A stretch of 64,000 bases of DNA from Amoebophrya sp. A120 (GCA_905178155.1 CAJINV010000003.1:8333738-8397737), one strand, 5' to 3'; positions 23,301 to 35,120 are shown, counted from the stretch's first letter. Numbers and translations: made by a program. Notes: generated from the letters alone by a model not told the origin.

Positions 23301-26300
23301 GTACCGGAACGCGCTGCAGTTCTTCAAGACGAGCCTGAAGTACAAGAGCGGTGGCCGCACGCGGCGGCGGATTTGCGAGGTTGTCTTGGATGCCACACTG
23401 TGGGCCTGTCGCAACGGGCAGGAACGCGACGGGATGGAGCTTCTCGACGACCATTTACTAATGGCGAAAGAGGTGGACGCCGAGGCTCTGCGGTGGCAGT
23501 CCTTTCTGCGGAACTCAGTCGCCTACGCAGATCGGTTCGAGGATGCGCGGGAACGGTGTGAGGCCGCCGTGGAGTTGCGCACCAAGAAAAAACTATCGAC
23601 GGGGAAGTGAGTGGTCCTCTTTCCGGCTGCTGCTAGTCCTAACAGAAAAGCCAGGCAGCTCTCTTGTGGATTTCCCTGAAGATGTGCTGTTCTTTCTGTG
23701 ATGCAAAACGCCCGACCAGCAAAAATCACTCCAGACTGCATGGAGTTGCGTGATCTTCGGTGTGCTTTTTGCATGACAAAACAGCAACAGTGGATCAACG
23801 CAAATCTGCACGGCAGGCTTTGACTTTTTCTTGCTAGAAGCAGCAGTGCCTCGTCCAGTCGCTCGCTTTCCCTCTATAAAAGCACCTCGACCAGCTCGTC
23901 GAAAATGCAGAATATCAAGATGAAAAATCTCCTTCCCCATATTCAAAATGGGAAAGTCTCTAAATTTGTGATGCAGGTTTGTGCACACGAGTCGTTTTGC
24001 AGCGAAGCATGTTTGATCTTGTACGGATGCGAAGCCTGCGTAGCTAGTACAGTTCCTTCTAGCTGCTCTTCGCCATGCCAGATGCCTCCGCTGTACATTT
24101 AGCCGAGCGCATGACCTCGCTTTCCCTTTGTGCACTGCAAGTTGGCTTGCCTACGCGAAGGCAAATACAGCAGCAGAGCTTTATTCCTTCTGAGTAGGTT
24201 GGGGAGAAGGATTTTTTCTCCCGATGCCGAGGCTATTTTCGCAAAATACGCCGCGAGGGACGTGCGGGCGGCTATGTTGACGCTGCGGCTAGCACACTTT
24301 CTTACCCCGGACGAGGCTGCTGAAGGGCCGCAGCAGGCGCGCGGGTCGGTAACCTCCCGCCGACCTCCTGCACAGGACTCCGGAGTGGGACCTCGAGGCA
24401 GTGGCGTAAACCTTTCTCTTGCCGATCATGATAATCTTCATGGCGTACTACAGCACCCATGGCACCATCAGCAAGACGAAGACAGCTTGCCAGCAGAGGA
24501 CGCCGGCGACACAATCTTTGCCCAGGAGGAAACATTCGTCACAGAAGCGCAGCAAATGGCAACGACGCTAGATGCAGTGGCTTCTACCGAAGTCGAGCTT
24601 GATCCCCGGACGAGGGGGATCGACCTGCCATCCTCTTTTGCTCGATCCACCTATGGTCCTTCGTGGGAGGGTTCCGATAGCAGCTCCGCAGAGCTGCTAC
24701 AGGATGTTGCTGGAGGAGGGGCACCAGCTGCAGCGGCAACAGCATCGGTCTACTCTGCAGCAGACCGTAGGTCAACACAAAAGGAAAACAGAGTTCCGAT
24801 CTTTACGATTGGTGTTGACGACAGGGAGGACCACGCGGAGGACGAAAGCTTTGATGACCAGGCGGGAGCGCAAGCCGTCGCGGATGCGTTTGTTGCTGAT
24901 GTTGCTTCCAACTTTCCCCACGCGATCCGCCATAGTATGGTCGAGGAGACTACAGCTACACCAGATGAAGAAGTGCGAGCGAGCATCGTGAGCAATCTGA
25001 TGAGTCACGAAACCGTGCCTGCATCGTCGTACCTTCCTCCAGGAGCAGTGAAAAATAGTAGTTCCACTCTTTTTACTGGTCGTGATGGGCTTGTTGGCCT
25101 TGACCATGCGCTTCCTTTTACGCGGAGCGTCAGTGCGGAAACTTCGAACCCAGGCGGGGAGCCCGGTGCCATCACAAAAAAAGGAAACTTGCAGCAGGTG
25201 CATCGGGTGTTTTCGGCGCTTCTACTGGCCTTGGAAGCCCCCAGTTCAACGGAGATCCCCAGCATTCTGACCGTGCAACTGGCCGCCAGGGTACGGCTCG
25301 CGCTTCTAGAACACACCGACGCGGTCCGCTTCGAGGCCGAGGGACCGCGGTCCGCCAGTAATATGAAAGCGAAGTGGGCCAGAGAGACGGAGATCAATCA
25401 GCAGTCGTTGGCAAATTTTCGCGATGCCAATAATTGCACGGCGAGTGGTGCTGGCGCTACTTGTTGGGCGGAGAGCGCCCGTTGTGATGCCTGCGATGGA
25501 TCCGCAGATAGTCTCGCTCGAGGGGTAAGGCCCTCAGAAAAGGACGCATGGTTACGAAGTCACACGACCAGGCGCATGTATGGCGGAAACAGCGTCGTGG
25601 CGTCTGCAGCTGAAGAATTCCAAGAATGGTCCTCTGCTGCGGACCGTATCGAGGCAGACTTGTGCGGAAGAAGTTCGGAATCCCTGTCGCCAGCCGGAGC
25701 CAGATGTAGTCGGGCGGCTGGTGCCCCCGCTGCGGCACCAGCAGCAACCACGCAGTCCTCCGCATTGCGTCTTGATCACCGTCGACGAGGGAGCACAGAT
25801 GAAGAAAGCGTAATGCACGAGTCTGCTCCGCGTCCGCTTGGGAGCACCAAAGACAAAGAAGGACGCAAAGACGGTGGGGCCGCGGAAATGCCGAGCGGGC
25901 GAGTGGTATGGCAGTGTCAGGTGGGAATAAGTCGTCAAATTTTTACAAGAATCGTGAAAAATAAAAAATGTGGTGTGCAATCATGATGCCTGTCGGCTCC
26001 ATAATTTCTATACCGGCACATGACCAATTTTGATTGTTGACACTCGGAGCGAGTCTGCCGCCATGGTTCTTCTGTGTGGAGCAATAAAAGGGGCTTCTCC
26101 ACCATCTAGGATGGTCTTTCGAGACCCCATCCTGGCCCGTAGTCGGGGTTGCAATCGGCCTCCTTGCTTTGCCTGCTGTGCTTTCCAATATTACAAACAT
26201 TTTGTGAGCATTTCCTCGCGATCTTCTTGTGGCATGACCAATGAATCGCAGAAAGATGCTGTGCGGGTTGCGTTTGTTGTGGCGGTCGGTTTAGCATGGC

Positions 26301-26694
26301 GGCTTCTATGTGTTGTTCGATGATTTTCCGCCTGGCGCTTTCATAAACCGCGAGCAAGAATGCCTGGGTGTCGGAGAAGGCGGCCTCTCAGAGCCCGGAT
26401 AGTTACCAGGATCGTCAGACTTTCTTTCTCGAAGCCAGGGCCAAGTACGAAAAGCTCATTGCGAGGTATAAGGAGCTTCTGCACGGAATTGAGTCGTCCC
26501 CACAGGCTGCCAGGCCGCTTTTCAATTACGATCCGGAAGACGACCGACCCGGTCGCAGCCTCATCCATCAAGTTGGAAACTTTGTAAAGGGCGCAGCTGC
26601 GGCCGCGGATGGACAGGGCGCATTCTTTCTCGGCCGCACCGAAAGCCGATCGTCCGCATGTCGGGGCTTCGCTAGTACGCCCACTACAACATAG
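20387..26694 (+). CDS. Large RING-H2 finger protein, likely E3 ubiquitin ligase
   Basis: Six exons (20387-21070, 21227-22387, 23251-23593, 23884-23912, 24232-25920, 26359-26694) sum to 1413 codons plus stop. The RING-H2 signature is split. CTQCVICIGEF supplies the first cysteine pair. About 195 serine-rich residues follow. Then come LRCMPGRPGHLFHSECLYTWL and, later, TARCPVCRQQI with the remaining ligands. RING-H2 proteins bring an E2 enzyme to a substrate. Downstream lie helical segments (YRNALQFFKTSLKYKSGGRTRR, LDQLVENAEAIFAKYAARDV) and a long disordered region ending LEARAKYEKLIARYKELLHG. Four of the five introns are introner-type; 25921-26358 is GT-AG. The first exon is uncertain: both the ATG at 20387 and an overlapping frame from 20277 encode a hydrophobic N-terminus. 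Confidence 0.7.
21071..21221. mobile_element. Introner element between two RING cysteines
   Basis: This 151-bp element has left end TATCGTTCGAAAAAAATGTT and right end AACGACATTTTTTTCTTTCG then ATA. Exact direct repeats TGATC lie at 21066-21070 and 21222-21226. Excision with one repeat recreates CVICIGEF, the first half of the RING, in frame. Confidence 0.92.
22388..23245. mobile_element. Long-TIR introner element, family F (858 bp)
   Basis: The terminal inverted repeats are about 64 bp with only a few mismatches, starting TTAGGGCGGAAAAATCGGC. Exact direct repeats AGCAT lie at 22383-22387 and 23246-23250. Excision with one repeat joins SSRQQHAAGLAQQQ in frame. The interior is GC-rich with a tandem GGTACCCGGAAG repeat near 22850. 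It carries no recognisable transposase, so it appears non-autonomous. It is much longer than the other elements and its high TIR identity suggests recent activity. Confidence 0.93.
23594..23878. mobile_element. Introner element, diverged
   Basis: This 285-bp element has imperfect inverted ends (TATCGACGGGGAAGTGAG against the complement of CGCTTTCCCTCTATA). Direct repeats are AAAAC at 23589-23593 and AAAGC at 23879-23883. Excision with one repeat joins RTKKKHLDQLVENAE in frame and links the RING exons to the next open frame. Without it the frame stops at 23608. Confidence 0.65.
23913..24226. mobile_element. Introner element, weak direct repeat
   Basis: The left end TATCAAGATGAAAAATCTCC and the right end GGGGAGAAGGATTTTTTCTC then CCGATG are inverted copies with gaps. 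The flanks GCAGAA and GCCGAG are only partly alike. The join NAE to AIFAKYAARDV is in frame. The borders may be off by a few bases. Confidence 0.5.
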
Positions 26695-26857
26695 ATAAAA
26701 TCATGCTCCTTTCACTTTCTAAGATGCCTGTAGAACTTGCTGTGTGAGCGTTCCTTCGGTGGGCAAGTGTCGTTGGACAGATTCTGTTCACTTTGATTGG
26801 TTTTTGGAAAAAGATCATGTCATCGTCATCTGTATCACCCACAACTTGAAGAAATCT

Positions 26858-29800
26858 ATGGCTATGCAAACAGGGGGATCTCCTCCAGCAGGTGCAGGAG
26901 CCAGTGCGGCGGGTGGATTCTCTCTGAGTTGCAGCGGTGCAAGCGGAAACCGAAGTGGTGTGTCATCGACAAATTGGTCACGACAAATTACGCCCGATGA
27001 TCGATTGCCGCTGGCACGAAATGCCGACGGTTTGCCCAGCTGGTTCGGTTTTTCGGCTGGCAAATTGCGCCTCGCGCTAGAGCACGCCGAGTTTGAGCTT
27101 GAGCGGCTGATTATCAGCCGCGTGGCCGACACTATGGAATATTCGCAAATGCTTTTCGAAAAGGCCGCTGACCTGCTAGCGCAACTTCCACGGGTGCCAC
27201 AATTGGAGAAGGTTCTGATTGGTGCTGCCCTGATACATGATTTTTACTGCTTTGAAGTCTTCTTCATACATGAACACGCTCTATACAACAACGCTTGTTA
27301 GCCGGTGATGTGAATTACAATCACCTACTTAGTTACATACATGTGTAAATGTAATAAAAATAATGTCGTGGATGCCGATGCGAAATGTAATAATGACGTG
27401 TGTCTGTCCTACGTCCGTGTCCTGACACACACCAGACGTTGACATACTGTGTCAGTCACAGTCCTCCTTGACCAACAAGAAAGGAAAAAATGAACCTCAC
27501 CAGATGCCCTCGCAAGAGATGCATTTGATCATCGAGGAGGAGCCTGTCCCGCTATGTGGCGGCACCAGCGCGCTGACATCGCGGGGGAGCAGAGAGTTGC
27601 AGATCCGGGATCCGGAGGACGGTGCAGTGCTTCATCGGATGCCCTTCTCGACCTCCGAGTCGAGCGCGAAGACGCACGCACGGTTCGCGCTCTCTTTCAA
27701 CGTGGACCAGATGCGAGAATCTTATGAAGAGCAGCAAGGGCGGGGGGGGCACGAGGACACTGGATCTAGTCCGTCGTTTCTGCCTCCGACAAGAAATAGT
27801 ACTGTGCATGAAGTAGGTGCTGTAGTCGTGTCGGGGGTGTCGACAGGAAATCTTGCGGGCGGTGTACCAAATGACGCGGAGGCAGCCGGAGCAAGACCAG
27901 CGACGGGTAGTACGTTGTCGATACTAGGTGGAGCGAGGAATCTTGACTCGCAGGGGGCGGGAAGTACTAAGTACCCGTCATCAAGTCGTAATATGGCAGC
28001 CGCCGGTGTGATGGCATTTATTGAAGGAGAAGACGAGCAGCTTGAAGGTAACCACACGCTAAGAACAGCCACAGCAGCAGCACCAACGCGTAGGGCAGTA
28101 GGTAGCGACAACCGGCGCAACTCGAATGCGACTAGTGATAACTCTGCTTATTACACGGACATCGACATTGACCTGGACGACAACGATCGCACAGCGGGTC
28201 AGCACTCGGTGTCTGTTGCGGACCACGCAGAACTAGATCGCCGGTCGGGGGCGCTGCCATCACACCAGACAGCCGCGTTACGACATCACCGGGAGGAAAT
28301 GCGTGAGCTAACTGTGTACGAGGCGGCAAATGCGCTGGCACAGAGCCTGTATGCGGAAACGTACAGGACTCTTAGCGATATTCGGTTTGACGAAGTGGAG
28401 CAAATAGCGGTGGCTCGAGCCAAGCGCGCCAAGCAGAACCGGAACCGGGCCGCAAAGCTGCGCACCCCGACGTCAAGCTGCCGCACGCCGCAGTCCTGCG
28501 CTGGCAGGACCCCCGGCGCGAGAAGCGGCCGCTCCTCCGGGGCGCAGACGCCGCGCGGTTCTTTCTCCTCGCGTTCAGAGATGTACCAGAGTCAGGCTTT
28601 CGCACAGAGCCGTGGCGCGGTGGATGGTGGAAGTGTTGTACAACAGCACCTGGGCGGCGGCGCACCTAGTACATCGACCCTGCTTGTTTCACCCCCGTGG
28701 GACGGGGAATCTTCGTCACGGTCTCCAATCCTAGTCGCTGCGGAGCATGACGAAGCATCTGCCGGGAGTTCCGGGAACGTGATGAAAGCGGATAGTGTTG
28801 AGCTGCAGGAGGAGCAGGTGACTACAAAACCGTGCTATAATAATCTGGCGGAGGAGGTTCTTGCCGACGAGGAAGAGTCCGTGGAGCTATCCCTAGTCGG
28901 ATTGAACAGTCCGGGCGGCACCTCGACCTCGGGTTTTTCATCCGCGAAGCAGAGCCCCGCGTTGGAATCAACTGACGAGCAGCTCCCTCATCTACCACAA
29001 CCCGCTCGCCGCGCGGCGTTACTAGGGGACCGCAGAGGGACCGGTCTATCAAGCTCGAGCGCCATTAATATGCCCGAGCTAGTTTTGCCGGCACCACTCT
29101 TGTCGAGCTCCCCGCCGCCCACTATAGATCGCAGAATCAGAAGTGCAGCCGCAGAGAAGGAGAGTCAGGAGGAGCGAGGCATCAACATCATCTCCACCAA
29201 GCCCAAGGCGGGAAGTTTGCGTGGCCCTTCTTCATCTACTTCCAAAGACCACTTTTTTGGCGGGGTGCTGCTGAATTTCGACGAAATCAAAATGCAGATG
29301 ACCTTTCGGGTCGTCGTACAATTCGAGGCCTGCGTGGGTGCGGGAAAAGCGGCTTTCGCCGCCAGCATGTACGCAGAAAGTGTGGAGTGGTGGACCCGCG
29401 CGGAAACGATCGTGTCGCAGACGTACCGTATGAGCATGAGGGGCGCGACGCGCGGCCCGGTGCTCTACCCCCCTTATTCCCTGCAGGCAGTGTCCGAGAA
29501 ACTGCACGACGCCACCTCCTTGCGGCGCGTGCTTGTCGAGCAGGACCGTTTGAATCGCTTGGAGGCGGAGCGCGCAGAGCGACACAAACAGGAAGGATCC
29601 TCCCCCGCCTTGCTGCAAGCAGAGACATCACCTTCAGAGAGCGAGGACGTAGATGCCGGTAACTGCACGCCCGAAGGCAGTGGCAAAGGTCTCCTTCTAG
29701 AGGGTCGTCCACCCCGGGAGCAGGACCATATGAATACCGACGATGGAAGCTACTCCTACCAGCGCCAGCTATCGACGACTCGCCAGACAGGCTCTCTTCT

Positions 29801-30044
29801 TCCCGTTTCAGATGCAAATACAAATAGTGCTGCAACTTCATCGTCTCCTGGCGCCCGTGGAGGGGGAGGACCGCAACGGCTCAGCCATGAAGTGGATGAT
29901 CAAGTACAAGACGACTCCACCGTTCACTTCCCCCAGCAGCTGTTGCACAATGTTCGGCAAGCGGAACAGTTTTACCTTGATGTGGATGACGATTATGATA
30001 ATGCGCGGAGGGCCCCCCTACGCCTCCATTTTTCCAAAGGGTGA
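26858..30044 (+). CDS. Unknown low-complexity protein, about 978 aa
   Basis: Two exons (26858-27211, 27462-30044) are joined by a canonical GT-AG intron (AAG/GTTCTG ... TCACAG). The start is the first ATG of MAMQTGGSPP. Three segments look folded: SAGKLRLALEHAEFELERLI with MLFEKAADLLAQLPRVPQLEK, then ELTVYEAANALAQSLYAETYRTLSDI, and near the end FEACVGAGKAAFAASMYAES with WWTRAETIVSQTYR. These helical hairpins recall MIT or TPR-type modules but I cannot assign a family. The linkers are serine- and acid-rich. The ending LHFSKG may be replaced by an unseen downstream exon. Confidence 0.5.
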
Positions 30045-30353
30045 TTAAGTATCAGTATGTAACTAAGTAAGTACGTAGCACCAGAAGCCACGATGGGAGG
30101 TATCATGTACCTGCATGATCTCTTGTACAACTTGTTGCGCGTCAACTTCAACAAGACATCTGCGGCCGCGGTGCACGATGACATATGGCACTGCTTCCGG
30201 GCGGCAGGTTGTTACTTACAACATGACTCACTGGCTCATGGTGCTATTGAATAAAAACAGCAGCATCTGCATGATCTGGTGGAAGGGTGCTTGCACTTTT
30301 GCATCGAGGATGGGGGAGCTGATGTGCACTTTGATAACGATGACCTTTCTTCG
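30045..30353. other. Coding-like stretch, gene structure unresolved
   Basis: From 30082 a frame reads protein-like sequence (MGGIMYLHDLLYNLLRVNF then IWHCFRAAGCYLQHDSLAHG) until a TAA at 30250. The same frame continues beyond the stop as HLHDLVEGCLHFCIEDGG into the next gene. Either a short unrecognised intron removes the stop, or one gene ends and another begins here. Confidence 0.3.
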
Positions 30354-31561
30354 ATGGCCTCGTCACCGGGTTGCCTATCCTGCGCAAAAGTATCGTACTC
30401 CTCGTATAATGATGTTCAACAGATATTTTTGAAATCTACAGGGTCGCTAAGGTTGTGTGTCACGACCATGCAGATCCAGACAGATGCATGTTCATTCTTC
30501 ATCGTGGTTGACTTTTCGTCCGTGTGTGGGTGGTACACTTTTGCATTGTACACCGTGTGACTCCCAGCGACTTCGGGGCCTGGTCCCGACAGATTTCACC
30601 GGGCCTGCAACCAGAGCTGCAGCTGTCTGCTGGTCATTTATTTCTCGGTGCTTCCCCGAGTGCGGGCCGCGGAACAGCACGGGTAGGAGGTAGCGGACGA
30701 TCCTTCCCTGAAGAAACTGGTACCCATTTTTTGCCATCCCCCCCTTCAGTAGAGGTGTCTTCATCTGCATCTCCCGCAGATATTGATGCTCGGAGTACTA
30801 CATCACCGCAAGAGGCCCCCGTCTCCTCAGCAGAAGTACAGCACCGAGCGCCCCCGCGGACTGCCTTGTCGTGGTTCGGAGCACTGCTCGGCCGCGGACG
30901 GCAGGAACCACTGCCTGCGAGTTCCCCATCTTTAGAAGGAAGAGCAGCCGCGGATCGAGTGGAAAATAGTACGCAGCAGTCTGTTGATGTACAACCGGCC
31001 ACGAATCCAGCAACGGGGACTTCTGCATCGAACAACGCTGGTGTTTGTCGAAGCGGTCTACTTTTTGGGCGTGGCACGCTGGGTCGGGGGCCTCGTGGTG
31101 CAACTACATCCACGGCCGAAGGGACGACGAGCGCGGCCACCGCCACCAACTTGCGGAGAACTACAAAAAAGGAGCGGTTTTTGCGGCGCGAAGCGGAGCG
31201 GCGGTCCCAGAGCAAGTATTTGGTGCGGCAGCTGCTCGAGCAGATTGGCAAGCGCGTGGTCGAAGCCAAAGATATGCAGTATTTGCGAGCCGGCCTCAAC
31301 TTGTTCGAGCATGCGATGGCCGCCAAGCCCTTCTCGAACTTCCAAGAGGACGAAGACTACCCGAAGCTGCTGCCCCTCATACGCGAGCGACTGCGGGCAA
31401 ACGGCGGTAATGTGGACGAGTGCATGGTCTGGCTGGGCGAGGTTGACAGCCTAATCGAGGACACAAAAGCGCCCTTTGACGTTGTACTGTCGGTCCTCGA
31501 ACGCTTTGGGGGGAACTTCGAGCAAGCAGAGCAGTGGCTAAATAACGCACCGGAATTTTGA
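30354..31561 (+). CDS. Unknown protein with UBA-like C-terminus
   Basis: The likely start is the ATG of MASSPGC at 30354. The frame then continues from 30555 after removal of a family D-like element, giving 342 codons plus stop. The N-terminal half is serine- and proline-rich. The C-terminal half is helical: SKYLVRQLLEQIGKRVVEAK, LNLFEHAMAAKPFSNFQEDE, LLPLIRERLRANGGNVDECM. It ends FDVVLSVLERFGGNFEQAEQ then WLNNAPEF, which resembles a UBA or UBA-like three-helix ubiquitin-binding fold. No catalytic domain is present. It could be joined to the coding-like stretch just upstream. Confidence 0.5.
30376..30554. mobile_element. Possible introner element, family D-like, decayed
   Basis: The left end TATCCTGCGCAAAAGTATCG matches the family D left end closely. 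The right end GGTACACTTTTGCATTGTAC is a weak inverted copy. The flanking repeat is not convincing. Removal of 30376-30554 keeps the frame between ...SPGC and RVTPSDFGAW. Confidence 0.45.
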
Positions 31562-31744
31562 CCTCGGCTTCTATGTGCGTGGTAGATGAAGACTCGAAGC
31601 CGAATCAATAGTACGAATCATTATTGTAGATAGACGAGATCGCGAGTGCCATTCTCATCGTAGAATCGTAGACATTGACATAGTGATGCTTGACGGTCGG
31701 GGTCCTTTTAGCACCAGCACTTCGGAGTAAGTAATTAGCTATCT
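31562..31744. other. Intergenic
   Basis: Short flank between the UBA-like gene and the palindrome. No feature seen. Confidence 0.3.
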
Positions 31745-32049
31745 GTTAGGCAAGATATGAAATCCACCAGGATCATAAGCCAAGCAAATTCCCTACGACC
31801 TAAGTTGAATGCTCATTGAAATCAGGCTCTAAGTTTGTCGTTCAAATTTGGATCCAATGTGAAATCAGCATGTTCATACAAATGAACAAGAATGAACTTC
31901 ATTTTTGTTCATTTGTATGAACATGCTGATTTCACATTGGATCCAAATTTGAACGACAAACTTAGAGCCTGATTTCAATGAACATTCAATTTAGGTCGTA
32001 GGGAATTTGCTTGGCTTATGATCCTGGTGGATTTCATATCTTGCCTAAC
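31745..32049. repeat. 305-bp near-perfect palindrome (foldback)
   Basis: Arms of about 145 bp (31745-31890 and 31905-32049) are inverted copies with only about two mismatches. They are separated by a loop of roughly 14 bp near AGAATGAACTTC. The left arm starts GTTAGGCAAGATATGAAATC and the right arm ends with its complement. A transcript would form a long double-stranded hairpin. No direct repeat was identified outside the arms. Confidence 0.92.
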
Positions 32050-32499
32050 ACTATCCTTATTGTACTAGAGAAGATGTTGGTTGCAAAAAGAACTCCCATG
32101 AATCTTGATCGTGGGAAGCCTTTAATTTTTTCTGCGGGCTGGAAAACTGCTGCGAGGTTCATTGATTCACAAAGGAAATTGGGCGTGGGCTTCACTCACG
32201 ACGGTTTCAGCCTGATACAATTTTCTAGAGACTACAGACAAAGTACATCAAAACTACATCGAATTTTTTCAGATATCATGCAATAGGTATTAAGAAGTCA
32301 ACATCAAGAATATCCATATCGGAGAAAGTGTTTCACCGTAACGACTAGCCTTATCCCGCTTCCCGTGTCCAGTAGCCTGCAGACTTAATAGTATTCCGCT
32401 AGATGAATAATAGCCCTCAGCGTTTCTCTGTGGAAAATCGTCGTCGGTGCTTCAGCACAGGCAGGCCCATCTGCCTGCTATTTTCAAAGCGCCAGAACG
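32050..32499. other. Flank of palindrome, no supported gene
   Basis: An open frame (32011-32286) starts within the right arm and reads LIFSAGWKTAARFIDSQRKL further on. It has no recognisable domain and no splice context, so it is not called a gene. Confidence 0.3.
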
Positions 32500-33690
32500 G
32501 CATGGCCACGATCCGGCACCGGCGCGGCTGGCAGGTTGGCCCTTGCCGCCATCTTGCATGCTGGTACTGGCGGGGCCGCGATCTGGCGGCGGGGGGCGGG
32601 CATGATCGGGCACCGGCTTGGCCAGGGTCTGGCACCGGCTTAGCCAGGGCCTGACACCGGCGTGGCCAGGGTCCGGCACCGGCTTGTTGGCTGGCCTGGC
32701 CATGATCTGGCACCGGAAGGCCGGCAGGCTTGGCCGTGTATGATCTGGCACCGGCTCGGCTACAACCTGGCACCGGCTTGGCCATGATCTGGCGCCGGCT
32801 TGTCCACGACCTGGCACTGGCTTGGCCACGACCCGGGGCCGGCTTCGCTTGGGCGTGATCTGGCGCCGGCTTGGCCATGATCTGCCTGGCACCGCCTTGG
32901 CCGCGACCCGGCACCGGCTTGCCTGGCAACGACCTGGCACCGGCGTGGCCATGATTTGGCACCGGCTTGGCCATGATCTGGCACCGGCTCGCTTGGTCGC
33001 GACCTGTCTGGCACCGGTTCGGCGATGATATGGCGCCGGCTTGGTAACGACCCACCTGGCACCGGCATGGCCATGATCTGGCAACGGCCTTGCCGCTACC
33101 TGGCACCGGCTTGGGCGTGATCTGCCTGGCAACGGGTTGGCCATGATCCGGCACCGGCGGGCCTGGCCACCAGAATCACTCGGAACCGGCCTGGCCATGA
33201 TCTGGCACCGGCGGGCAGGGTGGCAGACGGTGGCAGGCGAGGGCATGATCTGGCACCGGTTTGGCCACGGCCTGGCGCCGGCAGGCTTGTTTGGCCTGGC
33301 GGTTCGGACCGCGTCCCGGCGCCAGCGACCCGGGCCATGATCTGGCACGCACCGGCAGGCTTGGACACGGACGACCTGGCGTCGGCTTGGCCACGCCATG
33401 ATCTGGGTGGCACAGGCTCGCCCATGATCTGGCACCGGCTTTGTCATGATCTGCCGGGCACCGGCCGGGGGGGGGGGCTTTGCCCCGATCTGGCACCGGC
33501 CGGCTAGGCTTGGCCGTGTATGATCTGGCATCCATCGGCAGGCTTGGTTTGGCCATGATCTGCCACCGACCGGCCTGGCCACGACCGGGCACCGGCAGGC
33601 TTCGTCAGGAAGGATCTGGCACCGGCTTGGCCGCGGCCTGGCATTGGCTTGGCCAAGATCTGGCACCGGCTCGGCAATTATGATGTGGCG
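32500..33690. repeat. 22-bp minisatellite array
   Basis: Degenerate tandem copies of GGCCATGATCTGGCACCGGC followed by TT run for about 1.2 kb. Variants have CTTGGC, GCGCCGG or extra AGGCTT insertions. Long open frames in several phases on both strands are a by-product of the repeat. Confidence 0.9.
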
Positions 33691-33889
33691 TTGGCTGGCA
33701 GGCTTGGCTGGCAGGCTTGGCTGGCAGGCTTGGCTGGCAGGCTTGGCTGGCAGGCTTGGCTGGCAGGCTTGGCTGGCAGGCTTGGCTGGCAGGCTTGGCT
33801 GGCAGGCTTGGCTGGCAGGCTTGGCTGGCAGGCTTGGCTGGCAGGCTTGGCTGGCAGGCTTGGCTGGCAGGCAGGCTTGGCTGGCAGGC
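33691..33889. repeat. 13-bp homogeneous tandem array
   Basis: About 15 nearly identical copies of GGCTTGGCTGGCA occur, with one slipped unit near 33870. The unit is not a multiple of three, so all frames stay open through it. It sits inside the 22-bp minisatellite, which resumes at 33890. Confidence 0.95.
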
Positions 33890-35020
33890 CATGGCCCGGC
33901 ACCGGCGGGCTTGGCCATGACCTGGCACCGGCAGGCTTCGCCACGACCTGGAACCGGCCCGACCCTGATCTGGCACCGGCGCGGCCACGACCTGGCTCCG
34001 CTGCGGCTTCGCTGCGGCGTTGTTACTTCGAGGCCGCGCTGCTTCGAGGTTTTATTTGTTGCGGCTTCGAGCGGCCTGCGCTGCGGCTTCGAGGCTTCGC
34101 TGCGTCTTCGGGGCTTCGCTGCGGCTTCTAGGCTTCGCTGCGGCTTCGAGCCGTCGCTGAGGCTTCGGGGCTTTGCTGCGGCTTCGGGGCGTCGCTGCGG
34201 CTTCGAGGCTTCGCCGCGGCTTCGAGACTTCGCTGCGGCTTCGAGGCTTCTATCTTCGCTTCTATCCTCGATTCGGGGCTTCTTTGCTTTAGGGCGCCTC
34301 TCTTCGCTTCGGGGCATCTCTCTTCGCTTCGCGGCTTCTTTGCTTCGGGGCTTTTATCTTCGCTTCGGGTCTTGGCCATGGTTCGGCTTGGCCATGCTGA
34401 ATGGCCCGGCACCGGGTCGCCTCGGCCATGGTCCGGCACCGGCTCGGCTTGGCCATGCATGCTCCGGCACCGGCTCGGCTTGGCCATGCATCGTCCGGCA
34501 CCCACCGGCTCGGCTTGGCCATGCATCGTCCGGCACCCACCGGCTCGGCTTGGCCATGCATGGTCCGGCACCGGCTCGGCTTGGCCATGCATAGTCCGGC
34601 ACCGGCTCGGCTCGGCCATGGTCCGGCACCGGCTTGGCCTTGCCAGGGTCCGGCACGCACCGGCCCGGCCTTGCCATCCATGGTCCGGCATGCACCGTCT
34701 CGGTCTGCTCATGGCCCGGCACCGGCTCGCCTTGCTTGGCCATGGTCCGGCAGGCACGCACCGGCTCGGCTTGGCCATGGTCCGGCACCGGCCGGCGCGG
34801 CTTCGTCGAGGCTTTACTGCTTCGGGGCCCCGCGGCTTCGGGGCTTCGCGCGTTGTTTCGTACGTTGTTGCGCCGTGGCTTCGTGCGTTCGTTGCTGCTT
34901 CGAGGCTTCGTATGTTGCTGCCTCGAGGTTTCGTACGTTGCTGCCTCGAGGCGTCGCGCGCTGCTGCTTCGGGGCCTCGCACGCTGCTGCCTCGAGGTTT
35001 CTCACGCTGCTGCCTCGAGG
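33890..35020. repeat. Mixed minisatellite block
   Basis: The 22-bp unit resumes briefly, then short CTTCG-based repeats (GCTGCGGCTTCGAGGCTTCG-like) run from about 34000 to 34370. Units of 27-35 bp containing CCATGCATCGTCCGGCACC and GGCTCGGCTT run to about 34800. CTTCGAGG-type repeats then continue to the gap. Confidence 0.88.
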
Positions 35021-35120
35021 NNNNNNNNNNNNNNNNNNNNNNNNNNNNNNNNNNNNNNNNNNNNNNNNNNNNNNNNNNNNNNNNNNNNNNNNNNNNNNNN
35101 NNNNNNNNNNNNNNNNNNNN
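35021..35120. other. Assembly gap (100 N)
   Basis: Exactly 100 N bases. The round number and the repeat on the left side indicate a scaffold gap of unknown true length. Confidence 0.97.

Noticed and set aside
23606-23610. TGA as the end of the RING gene
   Set aside because: The stop lies inside a TATC-starting element with an AAAAC/AAAGC flank. Excision continues the frame.
23871-23882. TATAAAA as a promoter box for a separate gene at 24 kb
   Set aside because: It coincides with the right end of an introner (CTATA then AAAGC), and removing that element links the upstream and downstream frames into one gene.
32011-32286. 91-codon frame next to the palindrome
   Set aside because: It starts within the right arm, has no recognisable domain and no supporting splice or start context.
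32452-34594. Very long open frames on both strands (up to 621 codons) in the minisatellite
   Set aside because: They arise because the 22-bp and 13-bp repeat units lack stop codons in several phases. The products are simple repeats of the same tripeptides.
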